Source: Sphingopyxis sp. YF1 (GTDB lineage: Bacteria > Pseudomonadota > Alphaproteobacteria > Sphingomonadales > Sphingomonadaceae). Taken from it: a stretch of 64,000 nucleotides of DNA. Below, piece after piece: positions 9,512 to 18,699 of the stretch (position 1 is its first letter; each line of letters begins with the position of its first letter). Where the stretch lies: assembly GCF_022701295.1 (NCBI RefSeq), contig NZ_CP033204.1, positions 1,302,001 to 1,366,000 of the forward strand, given 5' to 3'. The notes under the pieces are model-generated. The model had not been told where the DNA came from. It saw only the letters and a list, made by a program, of their open reading frames with translations, and made no database searches. Position numbers and translations under genes: made by a program.

Positions 9512-10318
9512 TCAGGGCAAGGCGGTTTGCCACGATGCGGCCACCGTCTCGAGAAGATTGTCGCCATTCGCGGTCAGCAAGGGTTTGCCGTCAGCGACGC
9601 TGCGATCCCGGGTACGGCGTGCCGCGTCCAGGCAAAGGGCGATATTGCGCTCCCGCTCCCGATCCGGTCGGGAGGCCGCGATCATGTCAAATTGATAAAG
9701 GGCAATATCGACCATGAGTGCATGAAAGGCATAGTCGAATCGCCTTGCCGTCTTTCTTATCGACGACAGGAAATGATATCTTTTATCCTCTACGATATGC
9801 TTTTCTGTGAAAATTCCTTCGCATATGTCTTCTATGTTGATGGCGTTGTGAACTGATTCATGGATCATCAGTTTGACCACATCGCTCTTCTTCAATTCGT
9901 TGAGATTGACGAAGGAAAATCCGATGGCGGAGAAGGATGATCCGCTCATCGCGACCAGGCTGGGTGCGTTTATGAAGGCGTTGCGCGGTGTGGACAGCTG
10001 TATCGCGCGATCGAGGCAGGGGTGATCCCGGGCGAGTGCGGTCATCGCCCCGGCCACCATGGCCTTCTGTTCCTCGCTGATCCGCAGCAGGCCGGACTCT
10101 CCGGAAACCAGCCCAAGCATCGAAAGCGATTTGAAATTCTTGTATTTTTCGAACTCGAACCGGTCATTTTGAAATATAGACGACGTATTTTGTATGGTTG
10201 AAATCCTGCTCCAGAAAATATCTTCGAATATGTCTCCGGTTGCGCTGGCGTATGATCTCCCGACGATCTTCTCCATATTGCCGATCAATCGTTCGGGCTG
10301 CAGAAGTTCCATTGACAT
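9512..10318 (-). CDS. HExxH-motif protein, possible peptide-modifying hydroxylase or metallopeptidase
   Basis: 268 residues from the ATG at 10318; a second ATG at 10312 is better spaced from a GGGAAG site. It has a metal-binding motif HESVH (residues 153-157, bases 9848-9862), and about 45 residues later DYAFHALMVDIAL, in which the His could be a third ligand. This arrangement recalls the 'HExxH motif putative peptide modification' family (2-oxoglutarate HExxH peptide beta-hydroxylases), though a zinc peptidase is not excluded. No membrane segments or signal peptide are seen. The gene is clearly richer in A+T than its neighbours, which suggests later acquisition. It is transcribed away from a Cys-motif protein only 50 bases distant, a possible partner or substrate. 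Assignment is by motif only. Confidence 0.45.
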   Translation of the reverse strand: MSMELLQPERLIGNMEKIVGRSYASATGDIFEDIFWSRISTIQNTSSIFQNDRFEFEKYKNFKSLSMLGLVSGESGLLRISEEQKAMVAGAMTALARDHPCLDRAIQLSTPRNAFINAPSLVAMSGSSFSAIGFSFVNLNELKKSDVVKLMIHESVHNAINIEDICEGIFTEKHIVEDKRYHFLSSIRKTARRFDYAFHALMVDIALYQFDMIAASRPDRERERNIALCLDAARRTRDRSVADGKPLLTANGDNLLETVAASWQTALP

Positions 10319-10368
10319 CGATCTTCCCAAAGGCGAAGTTGACTTGCCAGTCTTTGTGGGAGGGGAAT
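10319..10368. promoter_or_regulatory. Divergent promoter region between HExxH gene and Cys-motif gene
   Basis: Only 50 bases separate the two opposite start codons, so the promoters must overlap each other or the 5' ends of the genes. The right-hand gene has a strong ribosome site, GGGAGGGG at 10358-10365. No clear -35/-10 pair was identified by eye. Confidence 0.35.
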
Positions 10369-11043
10369 ATGGCACGGCTACACGAAACAATTCAACGCTA
10401 TCTGGATCGCGCCAATGCGGATGCCGCGGCGACACCGGTCCGTGAGATATCGGTCGAGGCGCTGACGAAGATGGAGCGCCGGCTCGACTGGAAGACGCAT
10501 GTGGTTTCCAGCCAGGAGTTTGAAGAAGCCAAATTCGTTTTCGATCGGGTTGCGCAACCCGCTCACTCGCCGACGCTGGAAGAACTCGAGCAACTCACCA
10601 CGCTCTTCGACAAGGAATCCCTTGCCGAATTGGGGCGCTCCCGGACCAAGAGCGTCCGTGGGACCTGCGCGTGCGGCCGGGATCTGTCCATTTTTGATGT
10701 CATCGTGAAGGCGCTGGGAAACTCGGCGCACTCGATCGGTTTCATGCGCGACGTGATGAGCGGCGAGCGCGGGCATTTTCTGATTTGCGGCACCGACGGC
10801 ACATCGGAAGATCGCGCGAAGCTGCCGACGGGGACGATCTGGGTCGAAAATACCCAGCCGACCGAATGCGTCGCCTGTGGGGAGCGGCACCAGTTGCTGG
10901 TCGTCATGTCGCACATGGCGCATCATTGGGTATTGAAGGTTCCCGACGATCCGGACGGCCCGCCATTGCCGGGCGATGACAGGCCGGTTCCCGACGAACA
11001 GCCCCAACCGTCCGAAGATTTTACGGGCGAGCTCCAACCCTAG
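10369..11043 (+). CDS. Unrecognised 224-residue protein with paired Cys motifs
   Basis: The ATG at 10369 is preceded by GGGAGGGG. I do not recognise the family. The N-terminal 95 residues are helical and charged (LHETIQRYLDRANADAA, LEELEQLTTLFDKESLAEL). The middle carries C100-A-C102, in the stretch RGTCACGRDLSIFDVIVKAL, a single C140 and C167-V-A-C170. CxC and CxxC could form a zinc knuckle with about 65 residues between them. The last 35 residues are rich in Pro and Asp (VPDDPDGPPLPGDDRPVPDE) and look disordered. Its divergent partner is the HExxH protein; this could be a scaffold, an inhibitor or a peptide substrate of it, but nothing in the sequence proves a link. Confidence 0.5.
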   Translation: MARLHETIQRYLDRANADAAATPVREISVEALTKMERRLDWKTHVVSSQEFEEAKFVFDRVAQPAHSPTLEELEQLTTLFDKESLAELGRSRTKSVRGTCACGRDLSIFDVIVKALGNSAHSIGFMRDVMSGERGHFLICGTDGTSEDRAKLPTGTIWVENTQPTECVACGERHQLLVVMSHMAHHWVLKVPDDPDGPPLPGDDRPVPDEQPQPSEDFTGELQP

Positions 11044-11069
11044 GCGAGGGATCGGCTCGTGCGGCCGGC

Positions 11070-11921
11070 TCAGATGTCTTCGACGAGCCGGCCGTAGAGT
11101 TGCGGGCGGCGGTCGCGGAAGAAGCCCATTCCCGCGCGGTGCTTTGCCGCGCGGTCGAGGTCGATCGTCTCGACCAGGACGCCGGTTTCGCTCGCGCCAT
11201 AGTGCTGGGTCAGGTCGCCCCATTCGTCGCTGATGAAGCTGTGGCCATAGAAGTTCGCGGCGCCCTCGGTCCCGATGCGGTTCGCGGCGATCACCGGCAT
11301 GCAGTTCGATACCGCATGGCCCTGCATCGCGCGCCGCCACATGCGGCTGGTGTCGAGCTCGGCGTCATAGGGCTCGCTGCCGATCGCGGTGGGGTAGAAG
11401 AGCAGTTCGGCGCCCATCAGTGCCATCGCACGCGCGCATTCGGGATACCATTGGTCCCAGCACACCCCGACGCCGATCCGCGCGCCGAAGACGTCCCAGA
11501 CCTTGAAGCCCGTGTTGCCGGGGCGGAAATAATATTTCTCTTCATAGCCCGGGCCGTCAGGGATGTGCGATTTGCGGTACGTGCCCATGATCGCGCCGTC
11601 GGGGCCGATCATCGCGAGCGTGTTGTAATAATGATGGCCGTCGCGCTCGAAGAAGCTCGTCGGGATCGCGACCCGAAGCTTCGCGGCGAGCGCCTGCATC
11701 GCGATCACGCTCGGATGCTCGCCGGTCGGATGCGCGGTCGCGAACAATTCCTCCTCTTCGGCCTGGCAGAAATAGGGGCCTTCGAAGAGTTCGGGGGGCA
11801 GGATCACGTGCGCGCCTTTCGCGGCGGCCTCTTCGACGAGCGCGGTGACGGCGTCGACGTTCGGCCGGACGGGACCGGGCAGGGCGAGTTGCAGCGCGGC
11901 GACGGTGAGGGTGCGGGTCAT
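11070..11921 (-). CDS. aguB: N-carbamoylputrescine amidase
   Basis: 283 residues of the nitrilase superfamily, beginning MTRTLTVAALQLALPGP; an upstream extension to 12068 is just the antisense-free shadow over aguA. It hydrolyses N-carbamoylputrescine to putrescine, CO2 and ammonia in the cytoplasm. The Glu-Lys-Cys triad is visible: Glu in ILPPELFEGPYFC, Lys in TYRKSHIPDGPGYEEKYYF and Cys in GVGVCWDQWYPE. Those flanking sequences are diagnostic for the AguB branch rather than a generic nitrilase. It sits 7 bases behind aguA, so the two enzymes are co-transcribed and together convert agmatine to putrescine. Length is normal for the family. Confidence 0.93.
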   Translation of the reverse strand: MTRTLTVAALQLALPGPVRPNVDAVTALVEEAAAKGAHVILPPELFEGPYFCQAEEEELFATAHPTGEHPSVIAMQALAAKLRVAIPTSFFERDGHHYYNTLAMIGPDGAIMGTYRKSHIPDGPGYEEKYYFRPGNTGFKVWDVFGARIGVGVCWDQWYPECARAMALMGAELLFYPTAIGSEPYDAELDTSRMWRRAMQGHAVSNCMPVIAANRIGTEGAANFYGHSFISDEWGDLTQHYGASETGVLVETIDLDRAAKHRAGMGFFRDRRPQLYGRLVEDI

Positions 11922-11928
11922 GCGCGCG

Positions 11929-12912
11929 CTATGCCGGAAGCTGCTGGCTCGAGCAATGGAAGCTGCCGCCGCCGGCGATGATGCCGCGCGCGGGCACGCC
12001 GACTGCGCGGCGGCCGGGGAAGAACGCGGCGATCGCATCGACCGCGGCGGTGTCGTTGGCGACGCCATAGGTCGGCACGACGACGCTGCTGTTGCCGATA
12101 TAGAAATTCATATAGCTCGCCGCCGCGATCTCGCCGTCCAGTTCGACCCGGCCGGGCGAGGGCAGGTCGACGATCTCGATCCCGCCGAACGCCGCGGCGC
12201 GCGCGCGCGCGTCGGCATAGATGGCGGCGTTGGGATCGTCGTCGCCCGCCGCGACCGGGATCGCCAGCCGCCCTTCGCCGACGAAGCGCGCGAGATTGTC
12301 GACATGGCCGTCGGTGTGGTCGCCGATCAGCCCGTCGCCGAGCCACAGCAGCCGGTCGATGCCGAGCGACTGGTGCAGCCGCACCGCGATATCGTCGCGC
12401 GTCAGCGACGGGTTGCGGTTGGGGTTGAGCAGGCATTCCTCGGTGGTGACGGCAAGGCCGGTGCCGTCGACGTCGATGCCGCCGCCTTCGAGCACCCAGT
12501 CGAGATGCTGCGTCGGCAGGTCCGCGTGTGCAGCGAGAATAGCGCCAATCTCACGGTCGCCGGGCATCACGAACTTGTTGCCCCACCAGTTGAAATCGAA
12601 ATTGCGCGCCTCGCGCCGCGCGCCGGTGCCGACGATGATCGGGCCCGTGTCGCGCAGCCAGATATCGCCGAAGGGCGCGACGAATAACTGCACACCCTCA
12701 TCGACAAGCGCCTCGGCGATATCGGCATTGTCATGGTCGCGAACGAGAAGATGCACCTTTTCGCCCCGCCCGCCGTCATGAACGGCGTTCGCAAAGGCCG
12801 CGACGTCGCGCCGCGCCGCGTCGATCTGGCCCGACCATTCCTCCGCCATATGCGGAAATCCGATCCAGACGGCGTCATGGGGCGCCCATTCGGCGGGCAT
12901 AAGCAGCGTCAT
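11929..12912 (-). CDS. aguA: Agmatine deiminase
   Basis: 327 residues. The enzyme converts agmatine to N-carbamoylputrescine and ammonia and belongs to the peptidylarginine deiminase (PAD_porph) fold. Visible signatures are the substrate-binding WLRDTGPIIV, the FDFNWWGNKF segment, EGGGIDVDG, GDHTDGHVDN with its catalytic Asp/His, and the C-terminal nucleophile Cys in GGGSFHCSSQQLP. The gene is the first of a two-gene operon with aguB. The upstream side is a short divergent intergenic gap facing a small membrane protein gene. All expected active-site residues are present and the length is a little shorter than the 350-370 residues of many homologues because of compact ends. Confidence 0.93.
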   Translation of the reverse strand: MTLLMPAEWAPHDAVWIGFPHMAEEWSGQIDAARRDVAAFANAVHDGGRGEKVHLLVRDHDNADIAEALVDEGVQLFVAPFGDIWLRDTGPIIVGTGARREARNFDFNWWGNKFVMPGDREIGAILAAHADLPTQHLDWVLEGGGIDVDGTGLAVTTEECLLNPNRNPSLTRDDIAVRLHQSLGIDRLLWLGDGLIGDHTDGHVDNLARFVGEGRLAIPVAAGDDDPNAAIYADARARAAAFGGIEIVDLPSPGRVELDGEIAAASYMNFYIGNSSVVVPTYGVANDTAAVDAIAAFFPGRRAVGVPARGIIAGGGSFHCSSQQLPA

Positions 12913-12976
12913 CGGGCGGGTGTCTTTCGTTCAGGGGAGCCAAAAATTAACGCCTCGCGTCTATCGCTGGCGGCGC

Positions 12977-13390
12977 ATGACGACAAGTAAAACCCCCTTG
13001 CTGATCGCAGTGCCCAAGGCGCTTTTCATGGCGGCCTTCGGGCTTGCCTGGGGCGGCGGTCTGTTCTGGGCCGGCGGCGGTTTCTCCGGCGCCGGCGAAG
13101 CGCCCGATCAGGGCTATTTCCCGCTTCGGGTGGTCGGTCTGGTCATTGCGTCGGTCGCATTTTGCGGTTTCGTTTTCCAGGTCATGAAGATGCGCGCGCC
13201 AGAAAGGCTGAAGGATCGGCCGACCGAAGCGGGCGAGGTCAGCTTCGACATCGATGCGGCGCTGAGCAACTATATCAACCGCCGCCCTCCCGAGACGCTG
13301 GATGCCGGGGACGAAGCGCGCCGTGCGATACCCGAGAGGCCGGTCTTCGGCAGGAAGGGGGCGCGGCCGGATGACGGGACGGCTTCGTGA
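12977..13390 (+). CDS. Small membrane protein, unknown function
   Basis: 137 residues from the ATG at 12977 (MTTSKTPLLIAVPKALFMAAFGLAW). An in-frame upstream codon at 12920 is less likely because it would overlap the divergent aguA promoter region. Two hydrophobic segments are seen, at about residues 9-33 and 52-72, with the remaining C-terminal half polar (SFDIDAALSNYINRRPPETLDAG). The topology suggests a two-pass inner-membrane protein with a cytoplasmic tail. I do not recognise a family. Confidence 0.6.
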   Translation: MTTSKTPLLIAVPKALFMAAFGLAWGGGLFWAGGGFSGAGEAPDQGYFPLRVVGLVIASVAFCGFVFQVMKMRAPERLKDRPTEAGEVSFDIDAALSNYINRRPPETLDAGDEARRAIPERPVFGRKGARPDDGTAS

Positions 13391-13426
13391 ACGCGCGGAT
13401 CGGACGCGAACGCTAGGGTCGGGCCC

Positions 13427-13957
13427 CTAGAGCAGCGATCCGATCGTGCGGACGATTTGTACCAGCAACGGCAATGCAAACAGGATAGCGGATCCGAACA
13501 GGATGATCGGGCCCAGCTTTTCATAGTCGGGTTCGACGCGCGCCGCCTTGTCGTCGAAGCCGGTGGACAGCGGGATGCGTTGCCGCAGGGCATGGCCGAT
13601 CGCCTTGCGCAGGATCAGCAGGCGTTGTTCGTAGCGCCATGCTTCATAGGCGATATAGATCAGCGCCGCGAGGACGAGGATATAGGCGTAGATCGTCCAG
13701 AATGCGCCGGGAAACTGCGACGGCTTGAACACGAAAATATAGAGCCAACTGCCCGTCAGCGCCATCAGCGACAGCAGGATCGATTTTTCGAAATCCTCGT
13801 AGCGCTGGCTGATATAATGTTCGGCGCTTGCGCAGATCGCCTGTTTTTCATCGGGTCGCAGCGGAATGGCCTTGCCATTCCCCGGCAGGAAACACGGGCC
13901 TTCGGGCGACTCTCCGATCCATCGGTGGAGGGTCGCCCGGGCGTTTTTCAGTGCCAT
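13427..13957 (-). CDS. Three-segment membrane protein, unknown function
   Basis: 176 residues from the ATG at 13957; an in-frame GTG at 13975 would add six. The first 60 residues are soluble (WIGESPEGPCFLPGNGKAIP, then EKQAICASAEHYISQRYEDF). Hydrophobic stretches follow around LLSLMALTGSWLYIFVF, FWTIYAYILVLAALIYIAY and, at the C-terminus, LGPIILFGSAILFALPLLVQIV. An inner-membrane location is clear; the function is not. It ends about 36 bases from the converging gene at 12977-13390. Confidence 0.6.
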   Translation of the reverse strand: MALKNARATLHRWIGESPEGPCFLPGNGKAIPLRPDEKQAICASAEHYISQRYEDFEKSILLSLMALTGSWLYIFVFKPSQFPGAFWTIYAYILVLAALIYIAYEAWRYEQRLLILRKAIGHALRQRIPLSTGFDDKAARVEPDYEKLGPIILFGSAILFALPLLVQIVRTIGSLL

Positions 13958-14010
13958 GTTGTTCAGCCGTGCCACGGCGGCGCCATGGCACGGCTTCGGT
14001 TAAGATCGGC

Positions 14011-15699
14011 TTATTTGCCGGCGCGCGACTTGTCGCGGGCGGCGCGGAATTCGTCGCCCTCGTTCCAGTTCGGCCAGGCGTCGGTCATCGCGAGCATGCG
14101 GCCCGCGGCGTAATAGAGCTTGAGGTCGGCCATCATGCCGCCCCAGTTGGTGATCGCGTCATATTCGTCGCCGGGAGCGTGGTAGCGGTTCTTTTCATAG
14201 TCTTCCGATGCCTTCTTGCCGGCATCGACCCCGCCCTCGACCAGATCGTCGCCGCTGCCGAAGTTGAACATCGGCACGCCGAGCTTGGCGAAGCTGAAAT
14301 GGTCCGACCGGTAGTAGAAGCCCTTTTCGGGGGTCGGTTCGGCCTTGATCGTGCGGCCCTCCATCTTGGCGAGCTTTTCGACATAGGCGTCGAGCTCGGA
14401 CTTGCCGCCGCCGACAACGACGATGTCCTTGGCCGGGCCGACCGCGTTGAGTGCGTCCATATTCACCCCGCCGACGGTCTGCGCGAGCGGGAAGACCGGG
14501 TTCTCGGCATAATATTTCGAACCGAGCAGCCCCGATTCCTCGGCGGTGACCGCGAGGAACACGATGCTGCGGTCGGGCGCGCCGGCGGTCTTGAACGCCT
14601 GTGCCAGCGTCACGAGACCGGCGATGCCGCTCGCATTGTCGACCGCGCCGTTGCAGATGTCGTCGCCGCCCACGGGTGTGCAGCGGCCGAGATGGTCCCA
14701 GTGGCCGGTGTAGAGCACATATTCGTCGGGGCGCTTGGCCCCCGGCAGCACGCCGATGACGTTGCGCGACATCTTTTTCGCGATCTGGTTGTCGAAGGCG
14801 AAGTTCGCCTTCACGCCGGTCAGCGCGACGGGCTTGAAGCCCTTGACCTTTGCCGCGTCGCGCAGCTTGTCGAAATCCTGACCGGCGCTGGCGAAGAGTT
14901 CCTTCGCCTTGGCAAGCTGGATCCAGCCGTTGGCGACGGTTTCCTTCGCGCCGCCGTCCTTGCTTTCGGCCAGATATTGGGTGCCGGTGTTGCTCGATTC
15001 GACGACGTTCCAGCCATAGGCGGCGGGTTCGGTGTCGTGGACGATGAGGACGGCGGCGGCGCCCTGCCGCGCGGCTTCCTCATATTTATACGACCAGCGG
15101 CCGTAATAGGTCATCGCGCGACCGTTGAAATCGCCCTTGGTTTCCTTGGTCTGCCAGTCGGGATCGTTGACGAGGACGACGACGGTCTTGCCCTTCACGT
15201 CGAGCCCGGCATAGTCGTTCCAGCCCTTTTCGGGGGCGTTGATGCCATAGCCGACGAAGACGACGTCGCTGTCCTTGACCGCGGTCTTCGGCTGGACGCG
15301 CCAGCTGAATGCGACATAGTCCTTGGCATATTGCGCGGTGACCGGGGTCTTGCCGCCGGTGAAGCTGAGCGGGGTCGCGTTCTGTGCGGTGATCTCGACC
15401 AGCGGCACATCCTGCGTCCACTTGCCGTTGTTGCCCGGCTTCAGCCCGGCTTCCTCATATTTCTTGATGATATAGGCGACGGTCTTTTCCTCGCCCGGGG
15501 TGCCCGGGGCGCGGCCCTCATAGGCGTCCGAAGACAGCTCCCTGGTCACTTCCTGCAGCGTCTTGAGCGACAGTTCGGGGATCTGGACGTCGGGGATGGC
15601 GGTGACGGCGGCATCGCTCGCTGCCTTGTCGGAGCCGCCGCACGCGGCAAGCGACAGAAGGACCGCGAAAGCCGCGGTGGATCGGGGGGAACGCAGCAT
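14011..15699 (-). CDS. M28 family metallopeptidase lipoprotein
   Basis: 562 residues, starting at the ATG at 15699 behind AAGGA. The N-terminus is a lipoprotein signal, with lipobox LLSLAAC, so the enzyme is anchored on the periplasmic side. A protease-associated (PA) type insert lies in the middle (around KGKTVVVLVNDPDW and AAAVLIVHDTEPAAYGWNVV). The zinc peptidase domain follows: GHWDHLGRC, DNASGIAGLV, AEESGLLGSKYYAE and the late YRSDHFSFAKLG, which give the two-metal ligand set (His, Asp, Glu, Asp/His) and the catalytic Glu of family M28 aminopeptidases. It probably removes N-terminal residues from imported peptides. A second secreted peptidase gene (S9) starts divergently 154 bases away. 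Confidence 0.9.
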   Translation of the reverse strand: MLRSPRSTAAFAVLLSLAACGGSDKAASDAAVTAIPDVQIPELSLKTLQEVTRELSSDAYEGRAPGTPGEEKTVAYIIKKYEEAGLKPGNNGKWTQDVPLVEITAQNATPLSFTGGKTPVTAQYAKDYVAFSWRVQPKTAVKDSDVVFVGYGINAPEKGWNDYAGLDVKGKTVVVLVNDPDWQTKETKGDFNGRAMTYYGRWSYKYEEAARQGAAAVLIVHDTEPAAYGWNVVESSNTGTQYLAESKDGGAKETVANGWIQLAKAKELFASAGQDFDKLRDAAKVKGFKPVALTGVKANFAFDNQIAKKMSRNVIGVLPGAKRPDEYVLYTGHWDHLGRCTPVGGDDICNGAVDNASGIAGLVTLAQAFKTAGAPDRSIVFLAVTAEESGLLGSKYYAENPVFPLAQTVGGVNMDALNAVGPAKDIVVVGGGKSELDAYVEKLAKMEGRTIKAEPTPEKGFYYRSDHFSFAKLGVPMFNFGSGDDLVEGGVDAGKKASEDYEKNRYHAPGDEYDAITNWGGMMADLKLYYAAGRMLAMTDAWPNWNEGDEFRAARDKSRAGK

Positions 15700-15853
15700 G
15701 GAAAATCCTTGGAAAGTTTCGTTTGCGACGACCGGGCTTGTGCCAGCCGGGAAGCGTCGATGCAAGGTGGCGGGGGAAAGTGCCGTTCCGGCGTGAATTG
15801 GCCTTGTGTCCCGGCATTTCGGTCGTCAAACATCGTTCAGCGGGGGAGATATC

Positions 15854-17821
15854 ATGCTGAAAAAATGGATTTTGGCCGGCGCTCTGGTTGCGCTCGAAGC
15901 AGTGCCTGCGACCGCGCAGACGGACAATGCGGCGCTCTATGGTGCGCGTGAAAGTATCGGCGATATCAGCATGTCGCCCGACGGAACACAACTCGCCTTC
16001 ATCCAGCCCGCGCGCAATCGCGGATCGGTCCTGTTCGTGGCGGGTGTCGATGGGGGAGTGCCCAAAGCCGTGTTTCAGTCCGACGGTGCGCCCTGGAACC
16101 TCGCGGGATGCAATTGGGCCTCGAATGTGCGGCTTGTCTGCACCCTCTTTGGCGTGTCGGATCCCGGCGTCGGCCATCCCGTACCCTTCACGCGAATGGT
16201 CGCGGTCGGGACGGACGGTTCTAACGTCAAGCAGCTCGGCCAGAACAGTCTGAAGGGCGCCTATGGTTTGCATCAGTTCGATGGCCAGATCATCGCCTGG
16301 CCGGTTACCGACAACGGGCAGGTGGTGATGACCCGCGAATACCGGCAAGAGGAGCAGACCAACACCCGGCTTTCGAGCGTCGAGGAGGGGCTGGGCGTCG
16401 ATATGGTCGACACGGCGAGCCTGCGCGTCCGGCGGATCGAATCCCCGCGCATCGACGCCTCGCGCTACCTTGCCGACGAGACCGGGGCCGTCCGCATCGT
16501 GGGCGTACGCGCGACCGATGGGCAGGGCATGATGCGCGACCTGATGATCTACAGTTATCGCAAGCCGGGTTCGCGCGACTGGAAGCCGCTTTCGCGCGCG
16601 ACCAGCGACGGGGATGCGTTCGTCCCCGTTGCGGTCGACGGCAAGCGCAACCTTGCTTATGGTTTCAAGGACAAGGATGGACGTAGCGCGGTCTACGCCG
16701 TTACGCTGGGCGAAACGGCGACCGAGGAATTGTTGTTCGCGCACGATCAGGTCGATGCGGGTGAAGTGCTGCGGATCGGCCGAACGGGGCGGGTGATCGG
16801 TGTTGCCTATTCGACCGACAAGCCGGAGCATAAGCTGTTCGACCCCGAATATGCGGCGCTTGCGGGGAGGCTGCAAAAGGCGCTGCCCGGCCTACCCCTC
16901 ATCCGCTTCGTCGATGCCAGTCGTGACGAAAGCCGGCTGCTGCTCTTTGCGGGCAGCGATATCGATCCTGGCCGCTACTATGTCTATGACAAGACGAGCC
17001 GGCAGCTGAACGAAGTGGCGCTCGCGCGGCCGGAACTCGAGGGGCGGACGCAAGCCGAGGTGAAGCCGGTGCAATATGCCGCCACCGATGGCACGATGAT
17101 TCCCGCCTATCTGACGCTGCCGCCGGGTCGCGAGACGAAAAAGCTGCCGGCGATCGTGATGCCGCATGGCGGGCCTTCGGCGCGCGACGAATGGGGCTTC
17201 GACTGGCTGGCGCAATATTATGCCGCGCAGGGCTATGCGGTGATCCAGCCCAATTTTCGCGGGTCGGCGGGTTATGGCGATGACTGGTATGTCGAAAACG
17301 GCTTCAAGTCGTGGAAGATCGCTGTCGGAGACGTCAATGACGCCGCGCGGTGGATGGTGAAGGAAGGCATCGCCGATCCTGCGAAACTCGCTGTGGTCGG
17401 CTGGTCCTATGGCGGATATGCGGCGCTCCAGTCGGGGGTGCTCGATCCGGATCTTTTCAAGGCGACGGTGGCGATCGCGCCGGTGACCGACCTCAAGGCT
17501 CTGGTCGGCCGGGCGGGCAATTTCACCAATGCGAAGATCATCGGCGATTATATCGGGACCGGGCCCCATCTCGTCGAAGGCTCGCCGGCGCAGCAGGCGG
17601 CGCAGATCAAGGCGCCGGTGCTGCTGTTCAGCGGCGACCAGGACCTGAACGTCGACATTTCACAGTCGAAAGCGATGGAAGCGGCGCTGAAGAAGGCGGG
17701 CAAGCCGGTCGAGTTCGTGACCTATCCGGGCCTGGATCATCAAATCCATGATTCGATCGCGCGGGCGGATATGTTGCGCCGGTCCGACGCCTTCCTGAAA
17801 AACGCGCTGCAGCTGCCCTAG
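15854..17821 (+). CDS. S9 family prolyl oligopeptidase-like peptidase, secreted
   Basis: 655 residues. The ATG at 15854 has GGGGGAGA just upstream, and the first 22 residues (MLKKWILAGALVALEAVPATAQ) form a Sec signal peptide. Residues up to about 390 make the WD-like beta-propeller (ISMSPDGTQLAFIQPARN). The alpha/beta hydrolase domain has the catalytic triad typical of acylaminoacyl-peptidase/DPP-type enzymes: Ser in GWSYGGYAAL, Asp in SGDQDLNVDIS and His in YPGLDHQIH, with the oxyanion region VMPHGGPSARD. It should act on short peptides in the periplasm. The gene ends at a hairpin shared with rpsD. Confidence 0.9.
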   Translation: MLKKWILAGALVALEAVPATAQTDNAALYGARESIGDISMSPDGTQLAFIQPARNRGSVLFVAGVDGGVPKAVFQSDGAPWNLAGCNWASNVRLVCTLFGVSDPGVGHPVPFTRMVAVGTDGSNVKQLGQNSLKGAYGLHQFDGQIIAWPVTDNGQVVMTREYRQEEQTNTRLSSVEEGLGVDMVDTASLRVRRIESPRIDASRYLADETGAVRIVGVRATDGQGMMRDLMIYSYRKPGSRDWKPLSRATSDGDAFVPVAVDGKRNLAYGFKDKDGRSAVYAVTLGETATEELLFAHDQVDAGEVLRIGRTGRVIGVAYSTDKPEHKLFDPEYAALAGRLQKALPGLPLIRFVDASRDESRLLLFAGSDIDPGRYYVYDKTSRQLNEVALARPELEGRTQAEVKPVQYAATDGTMIPAYLTLPPGRETKKLPAIVMPHGGPSARDEWGFDWLAQYYAAQGYAVIQPNFRGSAGYGDDWYVENGFKSWKIAVGDVNDAARWMVKEGIADPAKLAVVGWSYGGYAALQSGVLDPDLFKATVAIAPVTDLKALVGRAGNFTNAKIIGDYIGTGPHLVEGSPAQQAAQIKAPVLLFSGDQDLNVDISQSKAMEAALKKAGKPVEFVTYPGLDHQIHDSIARADMLRRSDAFLKNALQLP

Positions 17822-17834
17822 CGGCGGACATGCG

Positions 17835-17866
17835 AAAGGGGCGGCCCGTTGCCGGACCGCCCCTTT
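17835..17866. terminator. Bidirectional terminator between S9 peptidase and rpsD
   Basis: A 10-base perfect stem, AAAGGGGCGG (17835-17844) and CCGCCCCTTT (17857-17866), with a 12-base loop. T-rich bases follow on the + strand (GTTT) and the A-rich flank gives a T run on the other strand, so it can stop both converging genes. Confidence 0.8.
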
Positions 17867-17889
17867 GTTTCGTGCGATGAACCGCCGGA

Positions 17890-18501
17890 TCAGCGCGAAT
17901 AGAATTCGACGACCAGGTTCGGTTCCATCTTCACCGGATAGGGGACCTCGTCGAGCGTCGGGACGCGGATGTAGGTCGCCTTGGTGCCGTCGACCGACAG
18001 ATATTCGGGCAGGTCGCGCTCGGGCAGGCTCTGCGCTTCGGCAACCAGCGCCATTTCCTGCGCCTTCTTGCCGAGGGTGATTTCGTCGCCCGGCTTCACG
18101 AGGCGGCTCGCGATGTTGCACTTCACGCCGTTGACATAGACGTGGCCGTGGCTGACGAGCTGGCGCGCCGAGAAGATCGTCGGGGTGAACTTCGAGCGGT
18201 AGACGACCGCGTCGAGGCGGCGCTCGAGCAGGCCGATCAGGTTCTGACCGGTGTCGCCCTTCATGCGGCTGGCTTCGAAATAGTTCTTCTTGAACTGCTT
18301 TTCGGTGATATCGCCGTAATAGCCCTTGAGCTTCTGCTTTGCGCGGAGCTGGATGCCGAAGTCCGACATCTTGCCCTTGCGGCGCTGGCCGTGCTGGCCG
18401 GGGCCGTATTCGCGACGATTGACCGGGCTCTTCGGGCGACCCCAGATGTTTTCGCCCATCCGGCGGTCGAGTTTATACTTGGCGCTCTGGCGCTTCGACA
18501 T
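17890..18501 (-). CDS. rpsD: 30S ribosomal protein S4
   Basis: 203 residues, starting [20 protein letters not shown] at 18501. It binds 16S rRNA early in assembly of the small subunit body and can also act in translational feedback. The N-terminal arm ([20 protein letters not shown]) and the S4 RNA-binding domain ([44 protein letters not shown]) are both present. The length is the normal alphaproteobacterial form without zinc-binding cysteines. It is a stand-alone gene ending at the shared hairpin to its left; an open frame continuing upstream of 18501 is not coding. Confidence 0.97.
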   Translation of the reverse strand: MSKRQSAKYKLDRRMGENIWGRPKSPVNRREYGPGQHGQRRKGKMSDFGIQLRAKQKLKGYYGDITEKQFKKNYFEASRMKGDTGQNLIGLLERRLDAVVYRSKFTPTIFSARQLVSHGHVYVNGVKCNIASRLVKPGDEITLGKKAQEMALVAEAQSLPERDLPEYLSVDGTKATYIRVPTLDEVPYPVKMEPNLVVEFYSR

Positions 18502-18699
18502 ATGTCGTCTCCAATATGCTGTGTGCCGAAGGATTTCGGCGGGTCCCGGGTCGCACCATATGGAAGGCTCCATATGCGACCGCCGCTTCACCGGGGTGCG
18601 GGGTCCATTGCGAAGGCGCGCGGTTAGACGGGGAGCGGCCCCGAGTCAAGGGGCGTGGACGGCTCGACAGCGCGGAAAAAGCCGCTAAAGGCTGCGCGC

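Noticed and set aside
8660..9856. 398-codon + strand frame over the heme-binding and HExxH genes
   Set aside because: Its sequence is antisense to two better-supported genes and shows no domain.
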